NCBI GenBank assembly: GCA_963920665.1
Contig: OY987265.1
Location: 32,121,001-32,185,000 of the forward strand
Origin: Straminergon stramineum
Taxonomy: Eukaryota; Streptophyta; Bryopsida; Hypnales; Calliergonaceae
Direction of reading: 5' to 3'
DNA: 64,000 nucleotides
Under the pieces are notes generated by a model that worked only from the letters and a program-made list of their open reading frames with translations, searched no databases and had not been told where the DNA came from. The translations under genes and the position numbers were made by a program. This document shows, one piece after another, positions 10,700-22,867 of this stretch; position 1 is the first letter of the stretch, and every line of letters begins with the position of its first letter.

Positions 10700-11300
10700 A
10701 TTCCATTGGGGAGCATCATGCATTCGCAGAGCCTGGCTGCACTGCAAGGCTGCTGCCTTGCCTTGCCATGCCATGCCACTGATCCATTTGGTGGGAGGGA
10801 AGGGAGGAGCCCAGACAGGGAAACTGAAGCAACTGAACCCCTTCCAATGAGGACTGAGATAAAGTTAAGTAAGTGGAGGTAGGGCTGAGGCAGGGTTTTA
10901 GGGTTTTAGGGATGAGGAATCCCCCGCTGGCCTGGAAAAGGCTGAGCAAAGAAGCTCTTCAATTGAGGAGCTGCGGCACTGCATGGGGCTGATTGAATCT
11001 GCCACCTAAGTTATCTTAACTTACAGGAAGTTAACTTATACTTAGTCACAGAAGGGAGAGTCACAGAGGGAGGGAGGAAGGCATCACAGACAGAAGCTTA
11101 AGCTTAGCAAACTTAAGTTAAGCTAAGAGCAGGTGATATAACTTAAAACAAAGCAAAGCAGCTTCTCTTAAGCCTACACTTGGAGAGGACAGATCCTTCC
11201 TTCAGGAGAGCATGGGCTCACTTCAGTTGGGGAATTATATTGATCAAGGTCCTCGCTCAAAACTTGTCACTCATAAGCTTGCTTAGCTCAAGGGAACTAC
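10700..11300. other. GC-richer island with TAAGTTA motifs
   Basis: Contains CTGCCTTGCCTTGCCATGCC, AGGGAGGGAGGAAGG and many TTAAGTTA/AACTTAAG motifs (10863-10872, 11004-11045, 11095-11150). No gene is recognised; 77-83 codon frames on both strands overlap and look like chance. Confidence 0.45.
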
Positions 11301-11655
11301 CCATAATTTATGTATTGTCAATGGAACCTCTCCTCTGCTTGTGGTCAAGACCCAACAAACAAAAGGATGGAGATGTATGAATATCTGTATGTAACTTGTG
11401 ACTGTGTGTTGATCCTTGTCACAACTCCTATCATAAAATCTATTACGTTTTCATCCCGAGAAAATCATCCAATTAGTTCGTGTGACATTCACGATGAAAC
11501 CTTAGAGTGTGATGAGCATTCATGGGATTCATCTTGCACACAAAAACATGCAATGGAAGTGTTGTTGTAGACTTTAATGAGCACTAAACCAATCTCTGAT
11601 AGGTTGAAGACCCTTTTTTTTTTTTACACAAATAAAGGAAACCTTCACTGCAAGA
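11301..11655. other. Unassigned DNA
   Basis: An 86-codon frame at 11310-11570 has no recognisable similarity. A T-run at 11611-11624 may mark another retroposed tail, but no target duplication was found. Confidence 0.3.
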
Positions 11656-11782
11656 AATTGAAGACTCTTTTTTTTTTTTTTTTCTTGAAACACATGGACG
11701 ATTTCCATTGATGGGGGAAACAGTACATTGCAACCAAGGGAACCAATCCCTGGCGAAACATCTTTACAATTGAAGACTCTTT
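11656..11782 (-). mobile_element. 97-bp LINE 3'-end fragment with 15-bp TSD
   Basis: AATTGAAGACTCTTT is duplicated at 11656-11670 and 11768-11782. On the minus strand the insert (11671-11767) ends CCATGTGTTTCAAG plus a poly(A) of about 12. It shares TACTGTTTCCC and CAATGGAAAT with the fragments at 28209 and 62631. The different 5' starts of the three copies fit 5' truncation of one LINE family. Confidence 0.75.
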
Positions 11783-11784
11783 GA

Positions 11785-12238
11785 AGACATGGGAAATGAG
11801 CCATTAAAGTCTAACATCAAACCATAACAAACTTTTTTCAATGAATGAGATTTGGGCTACATTAGGTTAAGTTAGTGGCCACAATCAATGCCTTAGATGA
11901 TGGTGATTGATTAGGGATGGCAATAGGATCTTCTACCTTTCAAGTGTAAATTCATTATAGGAAGTGAATTTTTTAGGCCTTCATTATGCAACCAAGTTAG
12001 AAAATATTGTGACTACTATGGATGAGTAAGATGACCATTATGGATACACTTTTGTTTGGGATAGTCTAAAGATTGTTTTAGACCAATTGGGCAATATATA
12101 TATATATATATAATAAAAATAAAAGTTCAATTTCTCTCCCGATATCTCACATGTTTCTTTATGTGATTTAAAAAAAAATATGAACAATGCCAATAGGGCA
12201 AACCAATCACTCTACCTATCATAGACTAGATTACCTTA
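11785..12238 (+). mobile_element. TA-bounded element T, copy 2, 5'-truncated
   Basis: Collinear with T1 at 36338 from GGAAATGAGCCATTA onward. The right end CTATCATAGACTAGATTACC then TTA mirrors T1's left end. The left terminus is missing at the LINE insertion. A TA microsatellite lies at 12094-12112. Confidence 0.5.
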
Positions 12239-13328
12239 CTTTGCAAAGACCAACATGTCTACTAAGGATATTTCAACTATGTAGTCCATAAGGACTTATT
12301 GACACAAGATCTATCTTTATTGGATATGATTGAATATGGACCTTATATAGGTAGGATCACTGTAACCATGAAATGACATTTTCTTGCCTAGAGAGCAACC
12401 CAAGGGAGAATCTACAATCTCCTTGCAATGGGGAATGGATCTTGTTGCTTGCCCAATACTTGTTTGGTCATGGCATGCAAAAGTGAACAATGAATATTTT
12501 TTTTGGACTTTGTAACATAAATGCCATACTTGGCAAGCCATATTCATTGTTGAAGTAGATCTAATAGGTTGAAACATTCCAAAAAAATGTAGAACCCACT
12601 TTTTGTCAATGATTGTCTCAAAAACAAGTCCAAGGAATTTGGCATGTTAATTAAGGGTTAAACAAAGAAAATTTCATTTGACAAGCATTATTGGATGTCA
12701 GAAATCTCTAATTTTTAAATTGCATCACGACAAATTGCAATATGGTTGTGTGAAAACCCCAAACAATATTTGATTATAGCATGTAAAAATTAAAAGAGGT
12801 CAAAGTCAAATCCATAGATTTTCAAAAATCTTGCCTCATTTTCAATGTTAGCATCTTAAAGGGAGTGCAACAAGCATCTACTTTTTATTTATTTCATCCA
12901 AGGTTCACTTTTGGAAACATATTCAAATTAGAGTGATCCCACCTTTCTATCATGTTAGGCCTTAAGTTTAAGAAACCAATATTAGAGGAGATTTGAGGGC
13001 ATGAAGAGGCCGCTAGTTATTTTGAGTTCCCAAGGTGAGGGAACTCACCACATCAATAGTACAACATAGCACATACATTGCCATGTCAAAAAATAATATT
13101 ATTTGAAAAAATTTTCAATTAATTTTTTTGAAAAAAAATTATTATTTAGATTTTCATAAAATAAACATTTTGGATTGGTTCCCAATTTTTGGCAATAAGG
13201 AACAATGCATAGAACAACCATGAAACGGGCTCTTGAAGCCCTCAATTCTCCTCTAATGCATATTGTTTGTTTACTAAATGGCTTCTTAAGGAACTTTCAG
13301 TAAGGTTCCTAGATCTCATTACAATTGG
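12239..13328. other. Unassigned AT-rich DNA
   Basis: A palindrome GGTGAGGGAACTCACC lies near 13035. Otherwise no element or gene is recognised. Confidence 0.35.
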
Positions 13329-13478
13329 CACTAGTAGAAAATTCAGTTTTTCTGTTGTTTTGGTTGCGTTGATCCGGTCACTTCTTAACAGAAATCTGTT
13401 GAAATCAACAGATTTCTGTCAAAAAGCAACCGGATCAACGCGACCAAAACAACAGATAAACTGAATTTTCTACTAGTG
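13329..13478. mobile_element. CACTA-type foldback element, copy 2, perfect TSD
   Basis: CACTAGTAGAAAATTCAGTT at the left is complementary to the right end. The 150 bp forms a near-perfect hairpin with arms of about 70 bases and a loop of only a few bases at about 13404. TGG flanks it on both sides (13326-13328, 13479-13481), the 3-bp duplication expected of CACTA elements. The arms are nearly identical in a region of otherwise diverged repeats, so it is probably young or under constraint. Confidence 0.85.
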
Positions 13479-13765
13479 TGGACACTAGTAAACACCACAT
13501 TCAAATGTAGATTTAAACTCATGATATTGAAGCCCTAGCATAATTAGATGGAAAAGGAATAATATTTCCATAATTATAATGTAATTACATGTAATTGCAA
13601 TCAAGTAAGCAACTAACAGATTGTTCTTATTCTTTGTTGGATCTTATTGGAAGTCAAAAGAGTATTGTAGATTCTCTTTGTACGCATTTTTGGGACACTA
13701 GAGAAATAAACTATGATTTTTCAAAGTGTTCAAATTACGTATTCAAAAGTGACCTTTCACTCTTA

Positions 13766-14110
13766 TTAACCCCTAAATTTTTTTATCTATGTTTCATCAA
13801 AAAGACACTCAAAATGTGCCATTTTGATGGCAAAGGTCCTCCCAAAATGATGAATGAAATTTTGTTGCAATTATTGTAAGATCTCATGGTAGAATACTCC
13901 ATTACAATGTACTAAAAAAGTGGGAGTTTTTCATTGCATAGATTGCAAGATTATAGTGTTTGAAGTTGGAGAAAAATCATTATGGGGCATCAAAATTTTG
14001 GGTAGCTCTAATTTGATAGGCCTTTTGCACAAGCTGATTTCACTTTTTCTCTTGAACTTTTTTTTGTTTAGCAACAAAGTTGGCCACATGCTCCAAAAAA
14101 AATCATAACA
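13766..14110 (+). mobile_element. TTAA-type element M (C-like subfamily), partial
   Basis: Starts TTAA-CCCCTAAATTTTTTT. The block GATTGCAAGATTATAGTGTT at 13941 matches the same place in the M copies at 40387 and 51685. The right end was not found, so the copy is probably truncated. Confidence 0.4.
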
Positions 14111-14532
14111 TTTCAAATTGGGGAATATATACCCAAAAATTCCAATGGAGAATTAGCTTAAATTTTTTTGGATACCAAGCCATATTTTCAACAATTTTTA
14201 GCTTACATATGTAGAAATCTCTTCAAAATGTGAACAATAGAGTTTCAAGTTTGAACTACTCCTAGAAGAAGGGGAAAAAATTCCCAAAATTTGTGGCTTT
14301 AGCAAGCTTGATCAATTTATGGCTTGAAACACCCAAGTTGTACTCAAGTGCAATTGGGTGAGAGGAAGCCTAGTCAAGCTTTGGTATGCCTAACTCATCA
14401 TGGATCACTAACATTTGATAAGTTCACCACTTGAGATATCCACTAAACACCCATGTCCCCCTAGTGCACAAAGATGCTCCCTTGCTCGACAAAATGTAAT
14501 TTTAGAAAATTTGTACAATATTAAATATAAAG

Positions 14533-15262
14533 AAATCAAAGACTTGGCAATTGTCTCACATAGCTTCCTAAGCCACTTATTTTGCGTGCCAAGAGATGAG
14601 AAGTCAAGCTTCTTCCACAAGAGAGGGGATGTAGGTGGTAAAGCAATCCATGTGGGATATGTAAATTAAGAGTAGTAGGATCTCAACTACTCATAGTTAA
14701 AGTCAAACATAAGAATTTTGTTCAAAGTAGAATTTCAACCCTCATTTAGGCATAGTAGAATAACTTTTTTAGAAAACTTTGAACGAAATTAATCTGAAAA
14801 ATCAAGCTAACTTTAATCTCTATAACTTGTTTGAGATTTTGAGTTTTGAAACAAAAATTATGGATAAATTTCAGAGAGGGGTTGAAAGAGATACTTTTCT
14901 TTGACATTTTGAAACATTGTCTAGGAATTTTGTCCATAAATTTTCTTTAGTCTTGAAAATGCAAATATTTTTTTGGAAATGAAATTATTTTGATTTCCAC
15001 AATAATTTGTTTCAAAGTTTTTTTTATAAAAGTTACTTTATTATACCTAAATGAGGTCTGAAATTCTACGTTAAACAAAATTCCTATATTTGACTTAACT
15101 ATGTGTGGTTGACCTCCTACCAATCTAAATTTATATATCCTACATGGATTGATTTACCTATTACTACCCTTCTTATATGAACAACTTGTCTTTTTCATTT
15201 CTTTGCACATGAAATGAGTGACTTTGTAAGCTATGTGAGATAGCTATTCAATATTTGATTTA
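14533..15262. mobile_element. 730-bp foldback element
   Basis: The arm at 14533-14800 is complementary to 14995-15262. Clear matches include TCTCACATAGCTT (14553) with its complement at 15228-15240, AATCCATGT with ACATGGATT, and AGAATTTCAACCCTCATTTA with its near complement at 15047-15066. The loop is about 195 bases. No target duplication was identified, so the class is unknown. Confidence 0.65.
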
Positions 15263-16061
15263 AAAAATTTTAATGCCTTATTTTATAAAATTATATTTCA
15301 TAGAGCAATTGTCTCCTTGTCAACCCCTCATACTTTGTCATGAATGTAGGGGTCCCAATAAAATGTTAGAATCAACTTATTTCAATTGTGGCTAAAAATT
15401 GTCCCAATTTTGTGCCCCACTCTTCTAGCATTGTGATGAAAATTTCGCTCCATTGTAAATAATCTTGCATGTACTACCCTCCATCTATCAAAAATGAAGT
15501 TTCCCCTTATAAATCTTCATGGCAAATCCAATTGCCAAAAAAATTGGATAGAATAGCAAGTATACCTCATCCCTCCCTCCAATTCCAAAAAAATATAGTG
15601 AATTTTTTCATTCTTAGTGAGTTATTTAAAATTTCTAAGCTACCAAAAGACATTGTTTGGTCCTTTAGGGGTTTATAGGGACAATAAATTTTAGATAAGA
15701 ATCTATAAAGATCAACTTTAGAATGGGTTTATGATTAGGTGTAATTATCTTAGATGGCAAAGGATTGAAGAACTTGCACATTCAATCCAAGTAAGAGCTC
15801 TAATTCATGGGTACCTTGTTGGTGTAACAAAATCTAGAAGTTTGAAGTGATTTTAGGGTTTTAGGATTTAGGGTGACTTCTTGTCTCAATTGTATAGTGA
15901 CCCACTATTCTTTGGCAAGTTTGCATTCAAGATTTTCTATAGTGAAAGGCACCATGACTCTAGGGAAGTGAAGATTCTTTGTTTTTTAGTTTAAAAATAA
16001 CAACAAAAATTTTCTATGAAATTTAGAGCATGCTTCTTTATTTACAAAAGTCTTGTTCCAA
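15263..16061. other. Unassigned AT-rich DNA
   Basis: A 69-codon frame at 15469-15678 has no recognisable relatives. No element boundary is seen. Confidence 0.35.
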
Positions 16062-16946
16062 TTAACCCTTGAAGTCCATAGGATAGATTTCATTATGAAT
16101 TGAAAGTTTGGATAGATTTATGTGATCTCGATTTTTGGAATGATTTTTGGAATTGTTTTCATGATGGAAAAATATACTATCTTTTAGGAAATATAACTTT
16201 TTTGTACATTAGTACCTAGGAACAAAAGTTATGCTCAACTAAACCACAAAATAAGCTAGCTTAGGCAAGAAAAAAAATCCACAAAAGCTTGATATCAAAT
16301 TTTTGTTGTAATGGATTATAATTTTATCTATTTGGAAAGATTTGGTTCATTCCATTTACATAAATAATGAGAAATTTAAAAAGCATCCTTTTTTGAGGTC
16401 AATTATAGCATCTTTTAAAATTTTAACTTATTGCATTTGAATTTTCACATTTTGCTAAAAAAGAGAGTTCTGTAAGGTTGCATTGGCTTGCTAGAATGGT
16501 CTCACTATTGAGATTAATGTGTTTCAATTCCATCTTAGATTGTTACATAATTTTTTTTTCTTCTATTTGACAAAATTGAAAAAAAGAAACTCTTGTGTAT
16601 TTTTTGGATTTATTTTTCTTAGATTCTCAATTCAATTCTCCAATATCAATTTTCTTTAATTTAAAATCTACAATGCAAACAATTTAACTTAAAAGGATTC
16701 AAAGTCTTACAATGTAGATTGTCAAGGGTGCCCCAAAGCACTTTTTCTTCATTATAAAAGCAAAAATCTTTCAATTTGCAGGGTCAAAGTTTATGAAATT
16801 TCTTCCATGCATTTTCATACTAGTCTCTTGCAAGTACCTATAATTTGATGCAAAAAGTAGAAAAAAAATCAAAGTTTTGTTCTTTGTAAGAGAAATTGCA
16901 ATTTTAAGCGATTTTCGATGAAAAAAGGCCTCAAGACTTTTGAGAT
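16062..16946 (-). mobile_element. TTAA-type element C, copy in reverse orientation
   Basis: Left end TTAA-CCCTTGAAGTCCATAG. The right end is decayed to AAGGCCTCAAGACTTTTGA. The interior is collinear with the C copy at 34430, with the antisense of the TCTTAGATGGAATTRA and TTTGCAATAA blocks. Confidence 0.5.
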
Positions 16947-17086
16947 CACTCCAGTGTGTTGTTGATACTTAGTGTTATATTGTTGATGGGCATTTCTTGG
17001 ATAATTCCCAATTAGTTGGTGAGACTTCCTTCAATGGTTTTTGTTTCGCATTGATGACACTATTATATTGACTACCATAATCTACA

Positions 17087-17319
17087 TTAACCCTTAAAAT
17101 GCTAGGATGGTGACTTTGGAAATCATCCCTTTTGGTATTGTGGGACATCATCTACTTTAAAAAAATCTCCAAAATACTCATTGAATGTCAAACTACTCTA
17201 CAAGATCTATCCTTTTTGCACAAAATTCCAAGGATGAAGATTTGCACTTTTGTCCTACATTGAAAGTTTCTTTGTCATCTTTCAAACACAAAACGCCCTT
17301 GGTGTCATTTAAAGGTTAA
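17087..17319 (+). mobile_element. TTAA-type element A, copy 3
   Basis: Bounded by TTAA-CCCTTAAAATGC and TTTAAAGG-TTAA, 233 bp. Internal order is GGTGACTTTGGAAATCATCC, GACATCATCTACTTTA, TCAAACTACTCTACAAGATC, then CACTTTTGTCCTACA. Confidence 0.7.
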
Positions 17320-17912
17320 TTTATTACACACTCTTATCACATATGGTTTTTGTTTGTTACTCCTTCCATCTTGAGATGATTGTCCATAATTCTAGAAATA
17401 GATGTCCCTAAATGATCGTCTACTATTTCAAATTTAGTTACATAAAGATAAAATTTATAAAATAGTCAATGTATTACAATAACAATTTTAGTTATACAAA
17501 GACACAATCCATGAAATAGTCCATGTCAATTCTAAGAAGACACAATTCTTAGAATAGTCAAAATGTCACAATAACAATTTCAGTTACACAAATACACAAT
17601 TCATGAAATGTTGAGTTTCAGTTGCATAAGTTCCTTATGAGGAATCTAATTCTAAACTACCTTTACAAAATCTTCACTTAGTACGAAGATAAGATGGGAA
17701 CCCAAAAATGCATTGCTATGCTTAGTGCTCATTCTCTATGGGAAATCATAAACCAGTGGGTGATTTATCATGTGAAATTGCAACCTCAACTTTCATGCTT
17801 CCAACAATTCATGTTTCAAATAAGATATATCCATTTCTGCAAACTGCCAAGCAAATCAAGAATTAATCTACTTGTCGGCATTCATTACTTTACCAAATTC
17901 TCAACTTTCACC
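17320..17912. repeat. Degenerate tandem repeat of about 60-65 bp
   Basis: Between about 17435 and 17620 three or more loose units recur, each with TTAGTTAYAYAAAGA, a CACAATTCATGAAATAGTC-like stretch and ATTACAATAACAATTT. Flanking DNA is unassigned. Confidence 0.45.
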
Positions 17913-18647
17913 TTAATCCCTCACCGCCAAGGGGAATGAAAAGTGTCCTCATGTCAAATTCAAAGTGTTGTAACTTTTGCATTTGATGTCCGAATTCAAT
18001 AAAAACTTGTTGGAAAATATGCGCTCTCTCTTCTAGTTTGTGTGGTGAAAATTTCAAAGCAATCCAAGATGTATTGAATTTTTGGAAGCCAATCAAAGTT
18101 CACAAGTTCAATTTGAGTTCACCAAACTACATTTGATGGCTGCAACTTTGGAGGCTTGTATTTCCTTCATCCAAAGTTCTTTTTCAATAAAAAATTTTGG
18201 GTTATGTTCCCCTCGAAGTCTAGTTATTGTGGTAGAATTTTCATGTCAATTGAGGTTGTTTTGAATGTCTGGGAGCAATTTGAAGTTTAAAATTTTGACA
18301 TTTTTGGACTGCAGTGAACTTTGGCAGCTTGTTTCTTCTTCATGCAATGTTCATTTGCAATAATAAAATTTGGAAAAGTTATGCATCCTAGTCTACTTTG
18401 TAAGGAAATAAAATTTCATATCAATCCAAGAAGTTATGAGTGATTGAGAAGCACTTTAGAATAAGGAGGTTCAACTTTTTATGTGTTTTTTACAACTTTC
18501 CTTGCTATTTTTTTTAATTACATTTCAAAGCCATTTCAACAATTCTACAGTTAAGATCTCTATATCTCAGTGAAAATTATATCTATAACACTTAAAAAAG
18601 GAATGCTGTTTCTGAACCTGTTCAGGACTTAGGCAATGAGGAGTTAA
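17913..18647 (-). mobile_element. TTAA-type element D, copy 2 (reversed)
   Basis: Bounded by TTAA-TCCCTCACCGCCAAGG and CAATGAGGAG-TTAA, 735 bp. It is the reverse of D1 (26740): both contain GAAGAAACAAGCTGYCAAAG or its complement and a CATTTGATGGCTGCAACTTT block. It is shorter than D1. Confidence 0.6.
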
Positions 18648-18649
18648 TC

Positions 18650-19330
18650 TTGGGAAAAACTTGTCATCCAACAATCATTTCCGTCAGGAAGGAGGGAGTA
18701 TTAAGTTACGTACCTTAACTTACATGAAATGTACATTCGCTTGAATAGTCTGTGACGGGTGGCACTGCGTGTTGAGCAGGGGTGGCTCTGCCTGCATCAC
18801 AGAATGATCGAGTAACTGAACTGAACATCTTAACTTAAGAGAGCAGCAGTGAATTAAATTAGTAACCTCATTTTGTCAGGGACTGGCACAGAATTCCATG
18901 GGCTATGAATGGCTTGGATGCAGCAAGTTCTATAAGTTATGTTATGTTAGCTGCCCAGTCCCAGTTGTAACTTAACTTGTAAGTTAAGGTACACAAATCT
19001 CAGGTGCTCATTTCATTCCTACTGATGCAGTGGGGCTGAAGTAGGTTATCATATATGGAATCAGTCCTCCCTGATTTGTGACTCTTCCCTTGTCTTACAC
19101 AAATTTCGAGCTCAACTTCGATCATGGCTGCCAGGAACGATCAGGGAATGATTTCATCGTCTCCGTCTCACTCCCCCACTTGAGTGACTGCAAAAGACCA
19201 GGCAAGGAACCCAAAGCTGGAGAAGGGAAAGGGACGACGGACCGACTACGCAACCACACCTAATTGCAACCCTTACATACATACACATTCGTCCTCCCAG
19301 ATGGAAATGTAAGGTAAGATACACCCTCTT
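18650..19330. other. GC-richer island with TAAGTTA motifs
   Basis: Dense in CTTAACTTA/TAAGTTAAGG motifs (18703-18722, 18940-18987). A 61-codon frame at 19078-19263 is not recognisable. No gene is supported. Confidence 0.4.
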
Positions 19331-19371
19331 CAACCCCCTATTAAAAAAAAGAGCTGAAGGATGAGCCTATT

Positions 19372-20710
19372 TTAACTCCTAAATGCCCAAACTATGTATT
19401 TTAGGAAATATAGCAATTTGGGGCAGCTTACTACGGATAGAGTTTTTCTTCTTTTTCTTTGAAATTTTCACACAACATGTGCCCAAGGAATAGCTTCAAG
19501 GCCCAATGATGTACATAACTTTTGATTACATGGTTCAAAAGTTTGTGTTTGATATGCCATTTTCATTGCTTGGTAGGTAGCTCGAGCAAACCCAATTTAT
19601 TTATTTTAAATCAATTTTTTGAGAAATAAAAATTTGAAATTGGTTTTCTAGATTTATACATACATGTGGAAAGCTTTTAATCATTCCATTTTGATTAATG
19701 AGATGAAAGTTATGAGGAATTTGAGTTTGCAGGTAGTTATGGATTCTCTTTACTCTAAAATAAACTTTGAAGTCCTTTATTTAACTCAATTTTCAATATT
19801 TTTGAAAATAAAATAAAATCATAGGATGTAGATTGTTGATTGCAACATTACAACCATCGGGATTGGCATTTTTCAATTCCATAATTAAATTCTTAACAAT
19901 TTAGTAATTTGAATCATTTTCTAGTTCTTTCTACTTACTATTTTTTCATATAAGGTAGCCAATCCATTTCTAATCACCAACCCCATTTCCAATATTTAGG
20001 ATTGTAGACTACTTTCTTTCCATGAAGTTGTGGCACAGTTCCCAAAGCAATTGTGTTGCATTATGATTGGTTGCAAGGCTCTCAATATTGCAACCAACCC
20101 TTGGTCGATTCTACGATTAGCCTATGGTCACAAATAGAAAGTTCTATACCACCATTATAGGTCGAATAGAATCTTTCATTGAAAAATTCATAGTAATTAC
20201 ATTTTGTGGAACAAAATTCTGAAAAAATATGCAATCCTACCAAACTCTATTTTTGCACATGGTAAAAATTCTGCATTCAAAAAAACTCTGCTCCAAATAT
20301 GCATAATTGCTTAAGTGGTTGGAAATGGGTTGGCTACCTTCTGTTTTCCATTCCAAATTATCTAAATTTTTAAAAACATGTAGCCAACTTGCCTTGAAAA
20401 ATGAATCCAAAGAAGCACCACCATTTGGAAATTTTTTTTCCATAAAAATGTAACCTTGTGAAGTGCAGCTACTCATTTTTTTGCAAGGCCAAAAAAAGGA
20501 TTTTTGTCCATTCAAACACTAATATCTTGCAGTCTACATGGCAGAAATTCCTAAAGTCCTTTCCACATCTTCTCAAACTAATGCACTATAAGATCCTACA
20601 GTTACATATGTTTGAAAAAGTGTTTTTTTCTAAAATTTGGTACTTGTAGGACAAATAGCAGTTTTGGAGCGTTTTTGGTGAAAACATAGTCAAATACATT
20701 TTGGGGTTAA
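19372..20710 (+). mobile_element. TTAA-type element B, copy 2, interrupted
   Basis: Starts TTAA-CTCCTAAATGCCC and ends ACATTTTGGGG-TTAA. It is longer than other B copies because K1 is inserted at 19951-20342. Removing K1 leaves about 945 bp, the normal size. Its right TTAA is the left TTAA of C2. Confidence 0.65.
19951..20342 (+). mobile_element. TA-bounded element K, copy 1, nested in B2
   Basis: Terminal inverted repeats TAAGGTAGCCAATCCATTTC and, on the other strand, AAGGTAGCCAACCCATTTCC. The interior includes GTTGTGGCACAGTTCCC and TATTGCAACCAACCCTTGG, collinear with K4 at 58583. The right TA is decayed (CTG). Confidence 0.7.
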
Positions 20711-21620
20711 TCCCTAAACACCCAAGGCCTAGTTCTTCATCAAAATTCACTCAAAATTGTCATTTTTATTGCAAAGTGCAAAAAAGTTTACAAATTGTTT
20801 TCTTTCTTGCATTTCTAACCATAGGATATTGCAATGAACTAGTTTTAAAATGTGTGGAGGAAATTTCAGAAACTTTGTTTGCGTGGATTGCAACATATTT
20901 GCATTTGAAAGTGTAAAAATTGTGTTTGGGGGCACCTTGCGTGACTAGGTTTTAAGACTTTGAATCTTCTTAGCTTGAAGTTTTTGCACTACCAATATTG
21001 ACTTAAAAAATATCATGTTGAAGAATTGAATTGAAGGTCTAGGAAAATAATTAAAACAAAAACAAAAACAATTGATTTTTATTCTTTAAAAAAACATTAA
21101 TTACATAGAAGTGGGTACGAGATTCATTTGAAGGACTACTAAATTGTTGATAGGTCTAATATGGATTGAATTGGAACACAATAATTCCAAAGGTGAGATT
21201 GTTCTAGAAAACAAACTGAGCCTTATCAAACTCTCTTTTTGGAAAATTGTATTAAAACAATGAATCCTATGAGTTATTTTTTAAGAAGATGCCTAGATTG
21301 ACCAAAAAACAAGATTCTCCTTAACTTTTGTAGAATTGCTCCAACTAGAATGAATGAAATCTTTCCATGTAGACAAAAATTCTTTCTATGTGAATCAAAA
21401 ATTTGAAAATTTGATTTTGATTTTTGTAAAAAAAAATTGTGTTGCTTAATAAACCTTGTTTGGTACTTATGATGGCATGAATTTGGTTTCTAGGTATGGA
21501 CTCATATAAATCAATCTTCCAAAAAACAGTTTAAAAAAATCATGACAAAAATTGAGACAATAGGAACCTACCCAATATCAAATTTATCCCCTACGGGAAC
21601 AATGGGACTTTAGGGATTAA
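20707..21620 (+). mobile_element. TTAA-type element C, copy 2
   Basis: Bounded by TTAA-TCCCTAAACACCCAAGG and GGACTTTAGGGA-TTAA, 914 bp, sharing the left TTAA with B2. Internal blocks match C1: TGTCATTTTTATTGCAAAG, CTAACCATAGGATATTGC and GAGACAATAGGAACCTACC. Confidence 0.65.
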
Positions 21621-22056
21621 AAATTTTCAAGAGGGTCCAAATTCCTTGCCAATACTTGAGTTGTACATACATGTGAGTCATAAAAGATGATAGGCCTTTT
21701 GTTACTTGTAATACAAAACTTACTTAATATTTAGTGAATTGCTTTCATAACATTTGGTTTGAAAACATCATACAATCAATTGGTTTATACAAACATTTGT
21801 CGATAGTGCATGGGATTATTGACTTTGCCACATTTGCATGTGACTTTCATTCTCTAGAGATGGCATCATGTTTCTTTGTCTAGCATATTGTCCTTTAGAG
21901 AAGGACATTTATTCTTCTTCGAATATGACAACAATAAGTGGATTTAGAGATAGGAGTGATTTCCATGTACCAAATTGTAGAATGCTTTCAAGCAATGTCC
22001 GTCATCTTCTAGAAATGCTAGACCTGTACTCTAAGTAGATGGTCATATCTTGGTAT
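21621..22056. other. Unassigned DNA
   Basis: No element or gene is recognisable. Confidence 0.4.
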
Positions 22057-22286
22057 TTAACCCTTAAAGGACGGACTGGTGACCGTAGAAATCATGTCTT
22101 TTGGAACGATGTGACATCATCTACTTTAGAAAAAACAAAAATATTCATTGGAGGTCAAACTATTGTAGAAGATCTCCCCTTTCCACCCCTAATTCCGAGG
22201 ATGTATAGTTGCACTTCTGTCCTACAGAGGAGAATTCCTTGTCATCCATCGAACACAAAACATCCGTGTTGACGTTTAAGGGTTAA
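22057..22286 (+). mobile_element. TTAA-type element A, copy 4 (reference copy)
   Basis: Bounded by TTAA-CCCTTAAAGG and GTTTAAGGG-TTAA, 230 bp. Family order is GGTGACCGTAGAAATCATG, TGTGACATCATCTACTTTAG, TCAAACTATTGTAGAAGATC, CTAATTCCGAGGATG, GTCCTACAGAGGAGAATTCC, then CATCCRTCGRACA. TTAA duplication and CCC/GGG termini are the known piggyBac signature. There is no coding capacity, so it would have been moved in trans. Confidence 0.75.
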
Positions 22287-22319
22287 ATATACCTTTCTCT
22301 ACTGCTCATGCTTTATTAA

Positions 22320-22836
22320 ATAATGATCCCAAGCATCAATATGCAGTCTCATGTTAAGAGCCACCGCAAGCAAAGCTCCGGTGTGGCTGTGAATTTTTCT
22401 TCAGTGCATTCATGCATAGTGCTTCCAAGCACTTACATTACCGTGGCAGTATGGCGTGTCCTGTGGGGGATGCACTTTGACTGGAGATGGCTGAGACCCA
22501 GCCACTTGATATTTTCCTCATGAGTGAGCCCCAGCCAGGTCTGATTGATCCCGGCACTTGGCCTGCTGCTCCTCAGATCTGTCTGTCTGTCTGTCGCAAC
22601 TGATGGGCAGGGGTCTCTTCTCACTAGTCACTAGTCACTAGTCACTACTTACTACTTCTCCCCCCACGGCCCTCCCCCCTCGCCCTCCATCATCATGACT
22701 TAAGAGGTAGTTGCATTCACACATGTCACATATCCAGGGACAATGGTACAGAGCATAGGCAAAAGAATCTCAAGCTTTGGCCAGGACAACAGTGAGTACC
22801 TGACCTGACCTTACCTTACCTTACCTTACCTAAGTT

Positions 22837-22867
<31 letters not shown>

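Noticed and set aside
5137..13478. CRISPR-like interpretation of the palindromic units
   Set aside because: The units are isolated inverted repeats without regular spacers, in eukaryotic-type DNA.
22620..22647. CACTAGT tandem considered as a CACTA end
   Set aside because: It is a simple four-unit direct repeat with no inverted partner.
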